From Palsa-504 sp963834685 (GTDB taxonomy: Bacteria; Actinomycetota; Actinomycetes; Streptosporangiales; Streptosporangiaceae), in assembly GCA_963834685.1 (NCBI GenBank), contig CAWICW010000013.1, positions 62,001 to 126,000 of the forward strand: DNA of 64,000 nt, read 5' to 3'. Of this stretch, positions 46,726 to 56,874 are shown piece after piece; position 1 is the first letter of the stretch; each line of letters starts with the position of its first letter. The notes below the pieces were generated by a model. The model saw nothing but the letters and a program-made list of their open reading frames with translations. It was not told the DNA's origin and did not search any database. The position numbers and the translations under genes were made by a program.

Positions 46726-47409
46726 TTGTTGTCACTAGCCATTAATGCGCCGTCAGCTGAGCCGCTATCAGTGCTTGCCATAGGCGCACATCCTGACGAC
46801 ATCGAAATGGGTGCCGGTGGTCTCATCCTTGGCATGGCAAAGCGCCCGCTGCGAGCTCGCTATGTCATACTGACGGGTACCTCGGAGCGTCAGCAGGAGG
46901 CGCGGAACGCGGCGCATTCGTTTATGCCAAGTGCGGACCTCACTATTGAGTTGTTCGATCTACCCGAGGGTCGGCTTCCCGCGGTCTGGGGCAGTGTGAA
47001 GGAGATTCTCGAAACCATCGCGCGATCGGCCTCACCCGATGTCATCATCGCGCCTTCCTCCGACGATGCGCATCAGGACCACCGAACTATCGGCGAGCTC
47101 GTGCCGACTGTCTTTCGCGACCATCTTTACCTCGCATATGAGGTTCCGAAATGGGATGGCGATATGGGCCGCCCGTCACTTTATGTTCCCATGTCGGCGA
47201 GTACTGCTCGGCGCAAGGTGGAACTGCTGACCGAGTGCTTCCCATCCCAGAGGGAACGCGACTGGTGGGACGACGAGGTTTTTCTTGGCATGGCCCGGCT
47301 TCGCGGTATGGAATGCCGGGCACGCTATGCTGAGGCTTTCAGGTGCGCAAAGATGGTGGCCGTGCTGCCGCCATCGGGATCTGATCCGGAAATAGTGGCC
47401 AATGAGTAA
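46726..47409 (+). CDS. PIG-L family deacetylase
   Basis: About 227 residues from a TTG at 46726; the start is uncertain because no ATG or GTG lies close enough. The zinc motif AIGAHPDDIEMGAGG is near the start and SSDDAHQDHRTIGEL near residue 120 supplies the third ligand. PIG-L enzymes remove acetyl groups from N-acetyl sugars on small molecules or lipids. In this locus it probably acts on an amino sugar intermediate. It follows the cytidylyltransferase gene by 14 bp. Base composition begins to drop toward its 3' end. Confidence 0.8.
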   Translation: MLSLAINAPSAEPLSVLAIGAHPDDIEMGAGGLILGMAKRPLRARYVILTGTSERQQEARNAAHSFMPSADLTIELFDLPEGRLPAVWGSVKEILETIARSASPDVIIAPSSDDAHQDHRTIGELVPTVFRDHLYLAYEVPKWDGDMGRPSLYVPMSASTARRKVELLTECFPSQRERDWWDDEVFLGMARLRGMECRARYAEAFRCAKMVAVLPPSGSDPEIVANE

Positions 47410-47738
47410 TGCGCTAGAAGCTTTTAAATCACCTCCATCTGTCGAGTGCTCTTATCGTTCATTCATGGATGATCCCTTACGCTTGCAAACATGAGACGGC
47501 TTCGATGGCAGATCTTGGATACCCCGGTCGTGAAGGCGTTCCTTATCGCGGCCGGTTCAGGAACCTGGTTGAGGATAATTACCGACGCCATCCGGACGTG
47601 CATGATGACATCTGGTCCGACGCGTTCGAAGTGGCGGGAGTCGGCCCTGATCAGCGTGAATGGCATCGCTGCCGCTCTGCAAGTTTGTCGCGCCGAGCGC
47701 TATATGGTCTCCCAAAGACGATACAGGGGATAAGCTAA
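47410..47738. other. AT-richer gap with no convincing gene
   Basis: Two overlapping short frames (47469-47738 and 47491-47733) exist, but neither resembles a known protein or has a clear ribosome site. The stretch could be a decayed gene or a long leader of the hydrolase gene. I see no repeat or RNA gene in it. Confidence 0.4.
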
Positions 47739-49178
47739 ATGAGTAATGAGAGATACCGAGTTTTCCAGGCAATGAGACGGCTAATTCCGTTCCAGCGCCG
47801 TTACGTGCACGGCAGTGTTGAGATCGTTCCTGTAGTCGGCGCGTCGGCCGATGTGCGCCCTAGCGCGAACACTATTTCATTTCCCGCCCCACCGGATAGC
47901 AATAGTCGGGATAAAGATCTCGGTGACCAGGATTCTGCCGATATTAACGATGGCCATCCTGTTACTTTCCCCTGCATTGCTGACCAGTACTCTCAAATCG
48001 AGGTCAGTTCCGCAGAGGTTATCGGGACTAGGTGGGCGGGGGTAGCAGTACGGATTCGGGATGGCGGGCAGGATGCCTACGTAGGTGTCTGTAAGCGAAA
48101 TAAGCGTAAATCAGTCTTTACGCTTTTTAGGCTAATGCGTGGTAGATGGACCAAACTTGGCAGTTCTTATAAAGGTGGCCCCCTCGATGCCGGAACTCAA
48201 CTGCGGCTCGTAGCGGTCGGCTCTACGATCGCCTTCATGGAGAACGGAGTGCAGCGCATTGCGGCAGGCGACAATAGTCTATCCAGCGGAATGCCTGGCC
48301 TGATGATCGGTGGTATGGCCCAGGCGGATTCGATGGATGTGGGCCCTGCCGGGTTCGAAATCCACTACCAAAGCACCGACGCCCGTGGTGTAGTAACCTA
48401 CGATATGATCTCTGCTCGTAACTCGGGCGGTCCTCGCCTGCTCCGAGTATTGGCCCCTACGAAACCTGTTCCCGGCGTAGCTCACAACTTTCTCTTTGTA
48501 CTTCCGGTTGAGGAAGGGCTGAAAAGCACCTACGGGAACGGATTTCATACTCTGCAGTTGCTTGCCGCGCAGGACAAATATAATGTGACGATCATCGAGC
48601 CGTCATTTGGTATCCAGCCTTGGTACGCGGATAATCCTAACAACCTGGGTGTTCAATATGAAAGCTTCATGGTAAAGGAACTGGTGCCTTGGGTTCAAGA
48701 GAATCTAGCCACGACTCGAGATGAACAAAACTGGCTGATCGGGTTCTCAAAATCCGGTATCGGAGGACAGTGTCTTCTGCTGAAGCATCCCGATCTTTTC
48801 ACTCTAGCGGCGTCGTGGGACTTTCCAGCCGATATGTCATTTTACAATGAATACAGTCCCAGCTCTGAAGCTTGTTACGGCAGCGATTCGGCTTTCCAGA
48901 CCAACTACCGTCTAACGCGCGCCTTTGTGGGTGCTCATCGAGCCCCGTTCCTCCAAGATAATCGAATTTGGATAGGTGCCGGCTCGGTGTTTGGCGCCGA
49001 TGTTTGGAGTTACGACTTGACCCTGTCTTCACAAGGTATACGCCACTCGATTGGAGTGCCGATGAACTTCCCTCATCGCTGGGACAGTGGCTGGGTCCCT
49101 GTAGCGTTGGATGCATTGCGCGAATTTAGCGTTAATCTCTCGACAACGGCGAATTTCAGGCGGCAGCGCCGGCCGTAG
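47739..49178 (+). CDS. Alpha/beta-hydrolase-fold protein with N-terminal beta-sandwich domain
   Basis: The 479-residue protein has a jelly-roll, concanavalin-like N-terminal region (about 60-205; WAGVAVRIRDGGQDAYVGVC, TQLRLVAVGSTIAFMENG). An esterase-type hydrolase domain follows (about 240-470), with a nucleophile elbow at GFSKSGIGGQ and a possible catalytic histidine in NFPHRWDSGW. No signal peptide is seen. Codon use and base composition are distinctly more AT-rich than the flanks, suggesting transfer from a different source. It may add or remove acyl groups on the polysaccharide. The transposon block begins 100 bp downstream. Confidence 0.65.
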   Translation: MSNERYRVFQAMRRLIPFQRRYVHGSVEIVPVVGASADVRPSANTISFPAPPDSNSRDKDLGDQDSADINDGHPVTFPCIADQYSQIEVSSAEVIGTRWAGVAVRIRDGGQDAYVGVCKRNKRKSVFTLFRLMRGRWTKLGSSYKGGPLDAGTQLRLVAVGSTIAFMENGVQRIAAGDNSLSSGMPGLMIGGMAQADSMDVGPAGFEIHYQSTDARGVVTYDMISARNSGGPRLLRVLAPTKPVPGVAHNFLFVLPVEEGLKSTYGNGFHTLQLLAAQDKYNVTIIEPSFGIQPWYADNPNNLGVQYESFMVKELVPWVQENLATTRDEQNWLIGFSKSGIGGQCLLLKHPDLFTLAASWDFPADMSFYNEYSPSSEACYGSDSAFQTNYRLTRAFVGAHRAPFLQDNRIWIGAGSVFGADVWSYDLTLSSQGIRHSIGVPMNFPHRWDSGWVPVALDALREFSVNLSTTANFRRQRRP

Positions 49179-49319
49179 ATGCAGTGGTCGTGGCCGTTTC
49201 GCCGGGATTTTTCACGAGGCCAGCCTCGATGATTCACCTCGGAGCGGGCGGGCCTTACGAGTTACTGATCAATTCATAGGTTTGTAGACTCTGGGCCTGT
49301 TATCCGGTATATTTTGATT

Positions 49320-50343
49320 ATGGCGCTGAAAGGACGACGTTCGACACCTGAAGAGCGGCTCCAGGCCGTTCAGCTTCTCAAAGATGGAAACGAAGCGGCA
49401 GCAGCAGTCGCGAGAATGTTCAATGTTTCCCGCGCAATGCTCTTCCGGTGGCAGCAGAAATATGACCAGGGCGGCCCGGTCGCGCTGGAGACGAAGAAGA
49501 CGCCGGGGCCTGCTTCCCGGCTGAGCCCGACGCAATTGTCGAAGCTGTACGCGATTATCACCGGGAGCGACCCGCGGCAGCTGGAGTTTGACTTCGGGCT
49601 GTGGACGCGGAAGATCATCCGCGAACTGATCCGGCGGGAATTCGGGGTGAAGTTCTCGGAGGTTCAGGTCGGCAGGCTGCTGAACGAAGATGGGGCTGTC
49701 GCCGCAGCGGCCGCTGTACCGTGCTTATCAGCAGGATCCGGAGCGCGTGGCGGACTGGAAGAAGTCCGTTTACCCGAAGATCCGCAAGCTGGCCGCCGAG
49801 GAGGGCGCCAGCATCTTCTTCGCAGATGAGGCCAGCATACGGACCGATCACCACGCGGGGACCACGTGGGCGCCCGTCGGGCAGACCCCGGTCGTCATCA
49901 CGACCGGGGAGCGGAAGTCGGTGAACATGGTATCGGCGATTTCCCCGCGGGGTGAGCTGCGTTTCCGGGTTCAGGAGGGAAAGATGAACGCGGGGAAGTT
50001 CACCGATTTCCTGGAGGCGCTGCTGGGCAGTGTTCCGGGAAAGATTTTCCTCATCGTGGACGGCCATCCGGTGCACAACGCTAAGAAGGTCAGCGAGTTC
50101 GTCCGCGAGAAGGCCGATGGACGGTTGAGTATATTCTTCCTGCCGCCCTACTCGCCGGATCTTAACCCCGACGAATGGGTCTGGAATAACGTGAAGAACG
50201 ACCGGATCGGCCGCGGTGTCGTCATGAGTAAGGATGATCTCAAGGCCAAGGCCATCGGCGCGCTTCGCCGCCTCCAGAAACTCCCTGGTATCGTCCGCAG
50301 ATTCTTCCGCGATCCAAAGCTGTCCTATATCCAGGGCTCCTGA
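49320..50343 (+). mobile_element. IS630 family transposase gene, in two overlapping frames
   Basis: The first frame from ATG 49320 has the paired helix-turn-helix region (RSTPEERLQAVQLLKDG, NVSRAMLFRWQQKYD) and ends its homology at VGRLLNE. The second frame resumes at MGLSPQRPLYRAYQQDPERV (49690) and carries the DDE catalytic residues: FADEASIRTD, LIVDGHPVHNA and SPDLNPDEWVWNNVK. A +1 shift at about 49689 joins them. Some IS630 elements use frameshifting to make transposase, but an indel is equally possible. Element ends are not clear; a TA target would be expected. Confidence 0.8.
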
Positions 50344-52667
50344 CATAGAGCCTGGCCTAGGGATGGTTGTGACAGGCTGATCTGCAATTTCGGGCGTGTC
50401 GCGTGCATCTGCCGCGCCCGGTTCGTGAGAAAATTATTGCAAGATAATCAGCCTGGCGGGATGGGTGGATGATGGCTCGTATGCTCAGCCAGATCCCTCT
50501 CCCGCTGCTGCCCGCGGGGGCGGCCGAGATCGCGCCGGGCGTGGGCCTGCTGGCCGGCGAGTACGGCGGGCTGGTGATCGTACACGGGCTCGCCACGTTC
50601 GCGTGGGATGGCGGGGATGAGGCGAGCCGCCGGCTGGCGGCGGTGCAGCTGGTCCGGTTGCGGGCCGCGTCGCAGGGCCAGGTGGCCGACGCGTTCGGGG
50701 TGGATCCGGCTACGGTGTGGCGGTGGGATCAGGCGCTGGCCGCCGATGGGGTGGCCGGGCTGGTGCCGTCCCGGCGGCGGCCGAAGGGGGCCTCGAAGCT
50801 GACGCCGGAGCTGGTGGAGCGGATCGCCGGGCTGGATGCGGCGGGGGCGACTCTGCGCCAGATCGCCGCGGCGGCCGGGGTGTCGACGTTCAGCGTGCGC
50901 AACGCGCTGGGCCGGATCGCGTCTGGTGGGCAGGCCGGGGCAGCCTGCGCCGCCGGGGAGGGCGCCGGCCAGGGCGGCGGGGACGACGCGGCGGCCGGGG
51001 ACACGGACGTTGCGGTGCTGCCGGACCCGGTGCCCCGGGACGGGGAGCGGGTGCTGGCCCGGTGGGGGCTGCTGGGTGAGGGCGCCGCCCCGGTGTTCAC
51101 CCCGGGTGCCCGGTATCCGCTGGCCGGGCTGCTGCCGGCGCTGGAGGCCACCGGCCTGCTGGATGCGGCCCGGGAGGTCTACGGCCGGCTTAAGGACGGG
51201 TTCTACGGGCTGACCGCGACGCTGCTGACCGTGGTGTTCCTGGCGCTGGCCGGGGAGCCGCGGGCCGAGGGCGCCACCCGGGTCCCGCCCGCGGCGCTGG
51301 GCCGGGTGCTGGGCCTGGACCGGGCCCCGGAAGTCAAGACAATCCGCCGCAAGCTCGGCGAGCTCGCCGCCGCCGGGAAGGCAGCCGGCCTGGTGATGGC
51401 GCTGGCCCGCCGCCACGCGGCCGCCCGGCCGGATGCGCTGGGGTTCCTCTACGTGGACGGGCACGCCCGGGTCTACTACGGGACCCGGCAGGTGCAGAAG
51501 ACCCATGTGGCGCGGCTGAAGTTCCCCGCTCCCGCGACGATGGAGACCTGGGTCACCGACCAGGACGGCGATCCGGTGTTCATGGTGGTCGCCGAACCGT
51601 CGGACTCGCTGGCCGCCGAGCTGCGCCGCCTGCTCCCCGCGCTGCGGCAGGTCATGGGCCAGGGGCGGCGGGTGACGGTGTGCTTTGACCGGGGCGGCTG
51701 GTCCCCGGCGCTGTTCGCCGACATCACCGAGGCCAGGTTCGACGTGCTTACCTGGCGCAAGGGTCCGGCCCCGGACCTGCCCGCTGAGGTATTCACGAGC
51801 GTCACCTGCACCGATGACCGCGGCCGGGCCCACGAATACGACCTCGCCGATACCACCGCGGAACTGGGCATCAGCGAGGGCCCGCGCAAAGGCCAGACCG
51901 TGACGCTGCGGCAGGTCACCCGCCGCGTCCCCGCCAAGGCCGGCGCCACCCGGCAGATCCACGCGCTGACCTCCCGCACCGACCTGACCGCCGGGAAGGT
52001 GTGCTGGCGCCTGTCGTCGCGGTGGCGGGAAGAGAACTACTTCCGCTACGCCCGCACCCGGTTCGCCCTCGACGCCCTCGACTCCTACGCCGCCGCTCCC
52101 GATGACCCGCACCGGATGGTGCCCAATCCGGCCAAGAAGACCGCGGCCGCCCGCATCAGGGCCGCCGAGCAGGCCATCACCGCCGCCGAGGCGGCCCGGG
52201 ACGCCGCGCTGCTCCAGCTGCGCAGCCCCGCTCCCGGCCAGGCCGCCTACCTCACCAACCAGGTCATCAACGCCCTGGCCGCCCCGGTCGAGGCCGCCTG
52301 GCGCGACCTGGACCAAGCCGAGCAGGCCGCGGCGGCCACCCCCGCCCGGATCCCGCTCGGCACCCTCGCCCCGGACATGGTCCGCCTGGACGCGGAGACC
52401 AAGCAGATCACCCACGCCATCCGGATGGCCGCCTACAACGCCGAAACCCTCCTGGCCCGCGGCCTGGACGGCCACTACGCCCGCGCCGGCGACGGGGCCT
52501 ACGCCCTCATCCGCGAGGCCCTCACCACCTCCGGCGACATCTGTCCTGGTAACGGCCATCTGCTCATCCGGCTCGACCCGCTCACCGCGCCCCGGCGCAC
52601 CCAGGCGCTGGCCGCGCTCTGCGACCAGCTCACCTCCACCCGCGCCCGCTATCCCGGCACCGACCTC

Positions 52668-54162
52668 AATGGCATTAAGTTAAGCCTGCATCGGTGTAAG
52701 ATCGCCTGCGTGGCCAGACCAGGGCAGCAGGTGGTAGCCGGGGACCGGCTGCCGGACCGGATCGGGATCGGCGTGCTGGCGAAGGTGTTCCCGCCCGATC
52801 TGGTCGACCGGGTCGTCGATGAGGCCGGGGTCCGGGAGCAGCGCAAGCGGACGCTGCCCGCCCGGGTGGTGGTGTACCTGCTGCTGGCGATGGTGCTGTT
52901 CTTCCAGTCCGGCTACGGCGATGTCTGGGACAAGCTGGTACGGGGGCTGGAATGGACCAGCCAGTTCCGGGTCCGGGTGGCGGCGGGCATGCAGCCCTCG
53001 CCGGCCGCGGTGACCCTGGCGCGCCAGCGGCTGGGCTGGCAGGTGATGCAGCGGCTGCTGGAGGCGGTGGCCGGGCCGCTGGCCGGGGAGGAGCGGGAGA
53101 CGGCCTGGGTGGCCGGGATGCGGCTGGTCGCGCTGGACGGGATGTGCCTGGACGTGCCCGCCACCGCGGAGAACGGCGCGGAGTTCGGCTACCCGGGCAA
53201 CGACGCCGGGCCGGGGCCGTTCCCGCAGGTCCGGGTCGTAGGGCTGGGCGAGTGCGGGACCCGGGCAGTGCTGGGAGCCGAGCTGTCGCCGCTGGCGGAC
53301 GGGGAGCAGCCGCTGGCCCGCAAGCTGCTGGCCCGGCTTCGGCCCGGTGACCTGCTGCTGGCCGACCGGAACTTCTTGTCCCACGGCCTGCTGACGGAGG
53401 TGCTGGCCGCGGGCGTGCATGTGCTGTGGCGCGCGAAAAGCGACGTGGACCTGCCGGTGCTGGAGGTCCTGCCCGACGGCACGTACCTGTCGCGGGTCGC
53501 CGACCCGGCTGCCTCCAGGCGGATGCGCCGCAAGGGCGCGCGCCCCCAGGACATCCCCGGCATCGCGGTGCGCATCATCGAGTACTCGGTGACCAGCGAA
53601 GACGGCAGCCAGATATCGGAGACCTTCACCCTGGTTACCGACATCACGGACCCGGAGGTGCTGTCCGCGCAGCAGGCCGCCGCGGCATACGCGCGGCGCT
53701 GGCAGCTGGAGACCTGCTTCGATGAGCTGGAGACCTCCATCCGCGGCGGCGCCGCCGTCGTCCTGCGCTCGAAGTCCCCGCCGATGATCCGCCAGGAGAT
53801 CTACGCCATGCTCTGCTGCTACCAGGCCATCCGCACCCTGATCAGCCGCGCCGCCGACGGCGCCGGGATCGACCCGCTGCGGATCTCCTTCACCGCCGCC
53901 CGCGAGGCCGTCCGGGCCCGGATCAGCGACTCCGGATGCTTTTCCCCCTCCGCTCCTTGACGAGCTCGCCGCCGACCTGGCCGCCGAGATCACCTGGCAC
54001 CGCCACCTGGTCCCCTACCGCCCCGGCCGCCGCTACGAACGCAAGACGAAGCGCCCGGGCGGCCGGTATAAGACCCGCAAGCCAGGCGAAACCACCAAGC
54101 TGACACCGCTGACTAAAGTCGTCTTCTGGCTGATGCCTGTCCCGGCTTAACTTAACGTCATT
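52668..54162 (+). mobile_element. Complete IS4-family insertion sequence (1495 bp)
   Basis: The terminal inverted repeats are AATGGCATTAAGTTAAGCC (52668-52686) and its near complement GGCTTAACTTAACGTCATT (54144-54162), with 17 of 19 positions matching. One transposase gene fills the inside. Both the ends and the target duplication are intact, so insertion is fairly recent. The transposase stop codon (54148-54150) lies within the right terminal repeat. Confidence 0.93.
52710..54150 (+). CDS. IS4 family transposase, apparent frameshift near 53940
   Basis: From GTG 52710 the transposase shows its DDE residues: VALDGMCLDVP, LLLADRNFLSHG and the YREK-like ARRWQLETCFDELETS. Near 53940, in a TTTTCCCCC run, the frame ends at 53960. 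The natural C-terminus (LLDELAADLAAEITWHRHLV, KTRKPGETTKLTPLTKVVFW) is in the next frame and ends at 54150. A homopolymer indel is the likely cause; IS activity would depend on it. The total length, about 480 residues, is normal. Confidence 0.85.
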
Positions 54163-54304
54163 GGCACCGACCTCGTCCTGCGCTACGAGGTCAAATCCCA
54201 CCCGAACCCTGCATAAACGATCTCCCTATGTCGGGAGCCCGAGCCCTGATATCCTGAACTGACTTCAGGAAAAGGCGCAGGGAGTCTACAAACGCACATT
54301 CTGG

Positions 54305-55645
54305 TTAGTAGCCGGAGGACTTACGACGGCGTCCCGGCAGGGTGCCCGGCCACAACCACCTGGGTACGGGGACGGTGCCCGACTCCTGCAACGCCTTACG
54401 GAACTGCCACCAGGACACCAGCGTGCCAAGCCACGATGCGGCCGCGAGAAAGCGCACGGTGCCGAGTGCGCCACCCGTCAGGGCTCCTATGAGGCCAAAG
54501 GGTACAACCTGCACTGAGCTGATGATCATGGCGCGCAGGCTGCGGCGCGCGGCGCCCATGGCGTGCAAGCCTAGGTACGCTCCAGTGGTGGCACACATGG
54601 CCATGATAGAAATGACCGTCGGCAGCACTAGCGGATAGGTCGGCCGCCATATGCTGCCCAGCATCAGGTGCCCGAGCCCACGGGGTAGGGCCACCAGCAG
54701 CACCGTTCCCCAGGCCAGCCCTAGCAGGGTGAGCCCTGCGCTGACGGCCGCACAGAAAAGCGGGAGTTGCCGTGGCGAACGGCGCATGAGCCGGGCAGCC
54801 TCCGGCAGCGTGATCATGCCCATACCGAAGAAAACGATCTTAAACGGACCCATGAGTGTGCTGGCCGCTTGGATATAGCCAATAGCGGCGAGACCCAGAA
54901 GATAAGAGGTAATGTAAGTCCGCACGGTGTCGGAGGCATTGCCCGCAGTGTTCTCCGCGAGGTAGCGGGGCCCGAGGTCCCGATGCCGCGATAGCCATTC
55001 CGCCGCGCCTGTCAGGCTAGGCATGAGCCGGGCCTGGAGCGGTGCAATAGCGGCTCCGACGCCGGCCGCCCCACCCCACGCGATAACGAACCAGAATACG
55101 TTCGCGTGACCGCTCATCTTCAGGAACACCAGCAAGGGAATCTCGACCGCGGCCCAGATCGCGTCGTTAACGAACGCGTGCCGGCCGCGTCCGAGCGCGA
55201 AAAACGCGTACCGCCAGCTATCCTGCAGCAGCAGTCCGGGCAGCGTTAGACCGAGGGCGAGAAAGGCCAACCCGGTCGTGCCGCCGAGCAGCTGCCCTGC
55301 CACGAGTGAGCCGGCTCCGGTGACCAAGCCCACGAGTAGAGCGGTTCCCGTGCAGCGCGCGGTGGCGCGCCGCCAGGTCGGCAGGTGCGTACCGCTGAAC
55401 CTGATCAAGAGAGGTTCGATGGAAAGACCTCGCGACGCGTTGATCGCGAACCCATATGTCACGTAGGCGAGGCTGAAGGCGCCGAATTGCGCGGCGCCCA
55501 GCGTTCGGGCGACGTATATGCTAAGCAGAAAGTTCGTCAGGCTGGACATGGCCTGATCCGCGACGCCCCAACTGAGACGGCCGCTCACCTTCCGCACCAG
55601 GCGCCAAGACAGCGCCGCCGGGATCCTCCGAGCCGCTACGGCCAC
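54305..55645 (-). CDS. Wzx-like polysaccharide flippase (MOP/MATE superfamily)
   Basis: The 446-residue protein starts at GTG 55645 and has about twelve hydrophobic helices, opening with SWGVADQAMSSLTNFLLSIY and ARTLGAAQFGAFSLAYVTYG, the pattern of lipid-linked oligosaccharide flippases. It would carry undecaprenyl-linked repeat units across the membrane for the polymerase at the right end of the window. Its stop is 12 bp from the end of the transposon block. The 150 bp before its start to 55797 is non-coding. Confidence 0.8.
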   Translation of the reverse strand: MAVAARRIPAALSWRLVRKVSGRLSWGVADQAMSSLTNFLLSIYVARTLGAAQFGAFSLAYVTYGFAINASRGLSIEPLLIRFSGTHLPTWRRATARCTGTALLVGLVTGAGSLVAGQLLGGTTGLAFLALGLTLPGLLLQDSWRYAFFALGRGRHAFVNDAIWAAVEIPLLVFLKMSGHANVFWFVIAWGGAAGVGAAIAPLQARLMPSLTGAAEWLSRHRDLGPRYLAENTAGNASDTVRTYITSYLLGLAAIGYIQAASTLMGPFKIVFFGMGMITLPEAARLMRRSPRQLPLFCAAVSAGLTLLGLAWGTVLLVALPRGLGHLMLGSIWRPTYPLVLPTVISIMAMCATTGAYLGLHAMGAARRSLRAMIISSVQVVPFGLIGALTGGALGTVRFLAAASWLGTLVSWWQFRKALQESGTVPVPRWLWPGTLPGRRRKSSGY

Positions 55646-55796
55646 CAGCTAGTTCCTTACGCCGTCTCGAACTTTCGACTTCCCACAGTTTGTGATTCGA
55701 CCGCACGTGGCCACAGACACCCCTCTCAAGGAGATCCGAGGGGACACGGGCGTGATACATACGACTGCCCACCCCTGGGCTCGCCGCGCCGAGGCA

Positions 55797-56874
55797 TTAA
55801 CTAGCCTCATGCGCGACCTCTGCGCCCCACATGGGGAAAGGCTCGCTGGTCTGCCGCCTCAGCATCTCATCAACGAGGCTGGCTGAAAGCAGCTCACGGA
55901 TCCGACGCAGCCGGACGAAGCGAGCTGACATGAAGTCGTCGTAGGTTAGACCGTGCCCGGCGTAGGCGCCGAGGAGTTCATCGAACGCCGTCCCGTACCC
56001 TCCAGCGCAGGTCCAGATCAGGGAAGGTCCCGGCCAGCTTGGAGAAGTCGACACGGTAGCTGCGCAGATCCGGGCCGGCGTCTTCGGCGAACGACACCTT
56101 CGAACCAGGCAGCGCCTCGCGTACGAGGCCAGCAATGTCTTTGACCTGCACGTTGTCCTCCATGCGGCCGACGTTGAACGCCTCGTCGTGGACTAGCTCA
56201 CGTGGGCCTTCGAGCACAGCGAGCATCGCCCGGCTGATGTCTTCGATATGCACGAGCGGCCGCCAGGGTGATCCGTCGCTTTCCAGACGCACCTGGCCCG
56301 TGGTCATCGCGATGGCGGTGAGGTTATTCACGACAATATCGAGGCGCAACCGCGGCGAAGCGCCGTAGGCGGTGGCATTGCGGAGGTAGGTCGGGCTGAA
56401 CGCGTCGTCGGCAAGCGCCGACAGATCACGCTCGGCCAGCACTTTGGACTCGCCGTACGACGTGACCGGAAACAGTTCCGCGTCTTCGGCCACAGCCCGC
56501 GACCCGGCCGCGCCATACAGGCTGCAGGACGACGCGAACAGGAAGCGTTCGACGCCGGCCTGTTTCGCGGCTCGGGCCAGACGCATAGTTCCCTCGTAGT
56601 TGATGGAGTACGTCGCCGCTGGATTGAGGCTGCCCAGCGGATCGTTCGATAGCGCGGCCAGGCAGATCACCGCGTCGTAGCCGGCCAGCTGGCTCGCCTC
56701 CGCGTTCCTGATGTCGCGGGCCAGGCGCTCGCCGATGCTCTCTGGCGCGACGCCGAAGTCACATCCCTCATACAGGCCGACGTCGAGCCCGTCGACCTGG
56801 TGTCCGGCCCTGCGCAGGAACGGGACGAGAACGGCTCCGATGTAGCCGCGATCACCAGCAACGAGGACCCTCAT
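55797..56874 (-). pseudogene. NAD-dependent epimerase/dehydratase, frameshifted near 55990
   Basis: From ATG 56874 (GGGGAGC upstream) the short-chain reductase fold is clear: MRVLVAGDRGYIGAVLVPFL, AVICLAALSNDP, FASSCSLYG and the catalytic SYGESK (YxxxK). After LRWRVRDGV the frame ends at 55978. The expected C-terminus, FDELLGAYAGHGLTYDDFMS then RLRRIRELL, continues in another frame to 55797. One base resolves it. The family acts on nucleotide sugars. Substrate unknown. Confidence 0.78.

Larger units (their letters stand above)
52656..54174. repeat. 12-bp target site duplication flanking the IS4-type element
   Basis: GGCACCGACCTC occurs at 52656-52667 and again at 54163-54174, exactly at the two ends of the element. 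Removing one copy and the element rejoins the large transposase reading frame in register, which confirms a true insertion. A 10-13 bp duplication is usual for several IS4-group elements. Confidence 0.93.
50469..54216 (+). pseudogene. Large DDE-type transposase, interrupted by an IS4-type element
   Basis: From ATG 50469 about 733 residues run to the insertion point at 52667. The last 13 residues plus stop (VLRYEVKSHPNPA) follow the right-hand target repeat at 54175-54216. The N-terminus has a helix-turn-helix (SQGQVADAFGVDPATVWRWD). Candidate catalytic acids are in FLYVDGHARVYYG, VCFDRGGWSP and SRWREENYFRY. I recognise it as a long actinobacterial transposase type but cannot place its IS family. 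Because the insertion sits near the 3' end, a nearly full protein fused to IS4 sequence could still be made: the frame is open through to the IS4 transposase. Confidence 0.75.
49280..54293. mobile_element. Nested transposon block bounded by 12-bp inverted repeats
   Basis: GTTTGTAGACTC at 49280-49291 and GAGTCTACAAAC at 54282-54293 are perfect inverted repeats; similarity continues weakly inward. Between them lie an IS630-type transposase gene, a large transposase gene and an IS4-type element inserted in it. The simplest reading is a large-transposase element later entered by IS630 and IS4 elements. No flanking target duplication is obvious. The right end lies 12 bp from the flippase stop, so the block split the polysaccharide locus without removing that gene. 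Confidence 0.6.

Noticed and set aside
47469..47738. Two short plus-strand frames before the hydrolase gene
   Set aside because: They overlap each other, lack ribosome sites and match nothing I know; listed only as a gap.
49689..49690. Programmed frameshift in the IS630 transposase
   Set aside because: Possible for this family, but the neighbourhood has many indels and no clear slippery sequence is seen, so I do not claim it.
50448..52559. Antisense 703-codon frame over the large transposase
   Set aside because: Shadow frame; the sense strand carries a coherent protein whose end is recovered after the IS4 element.
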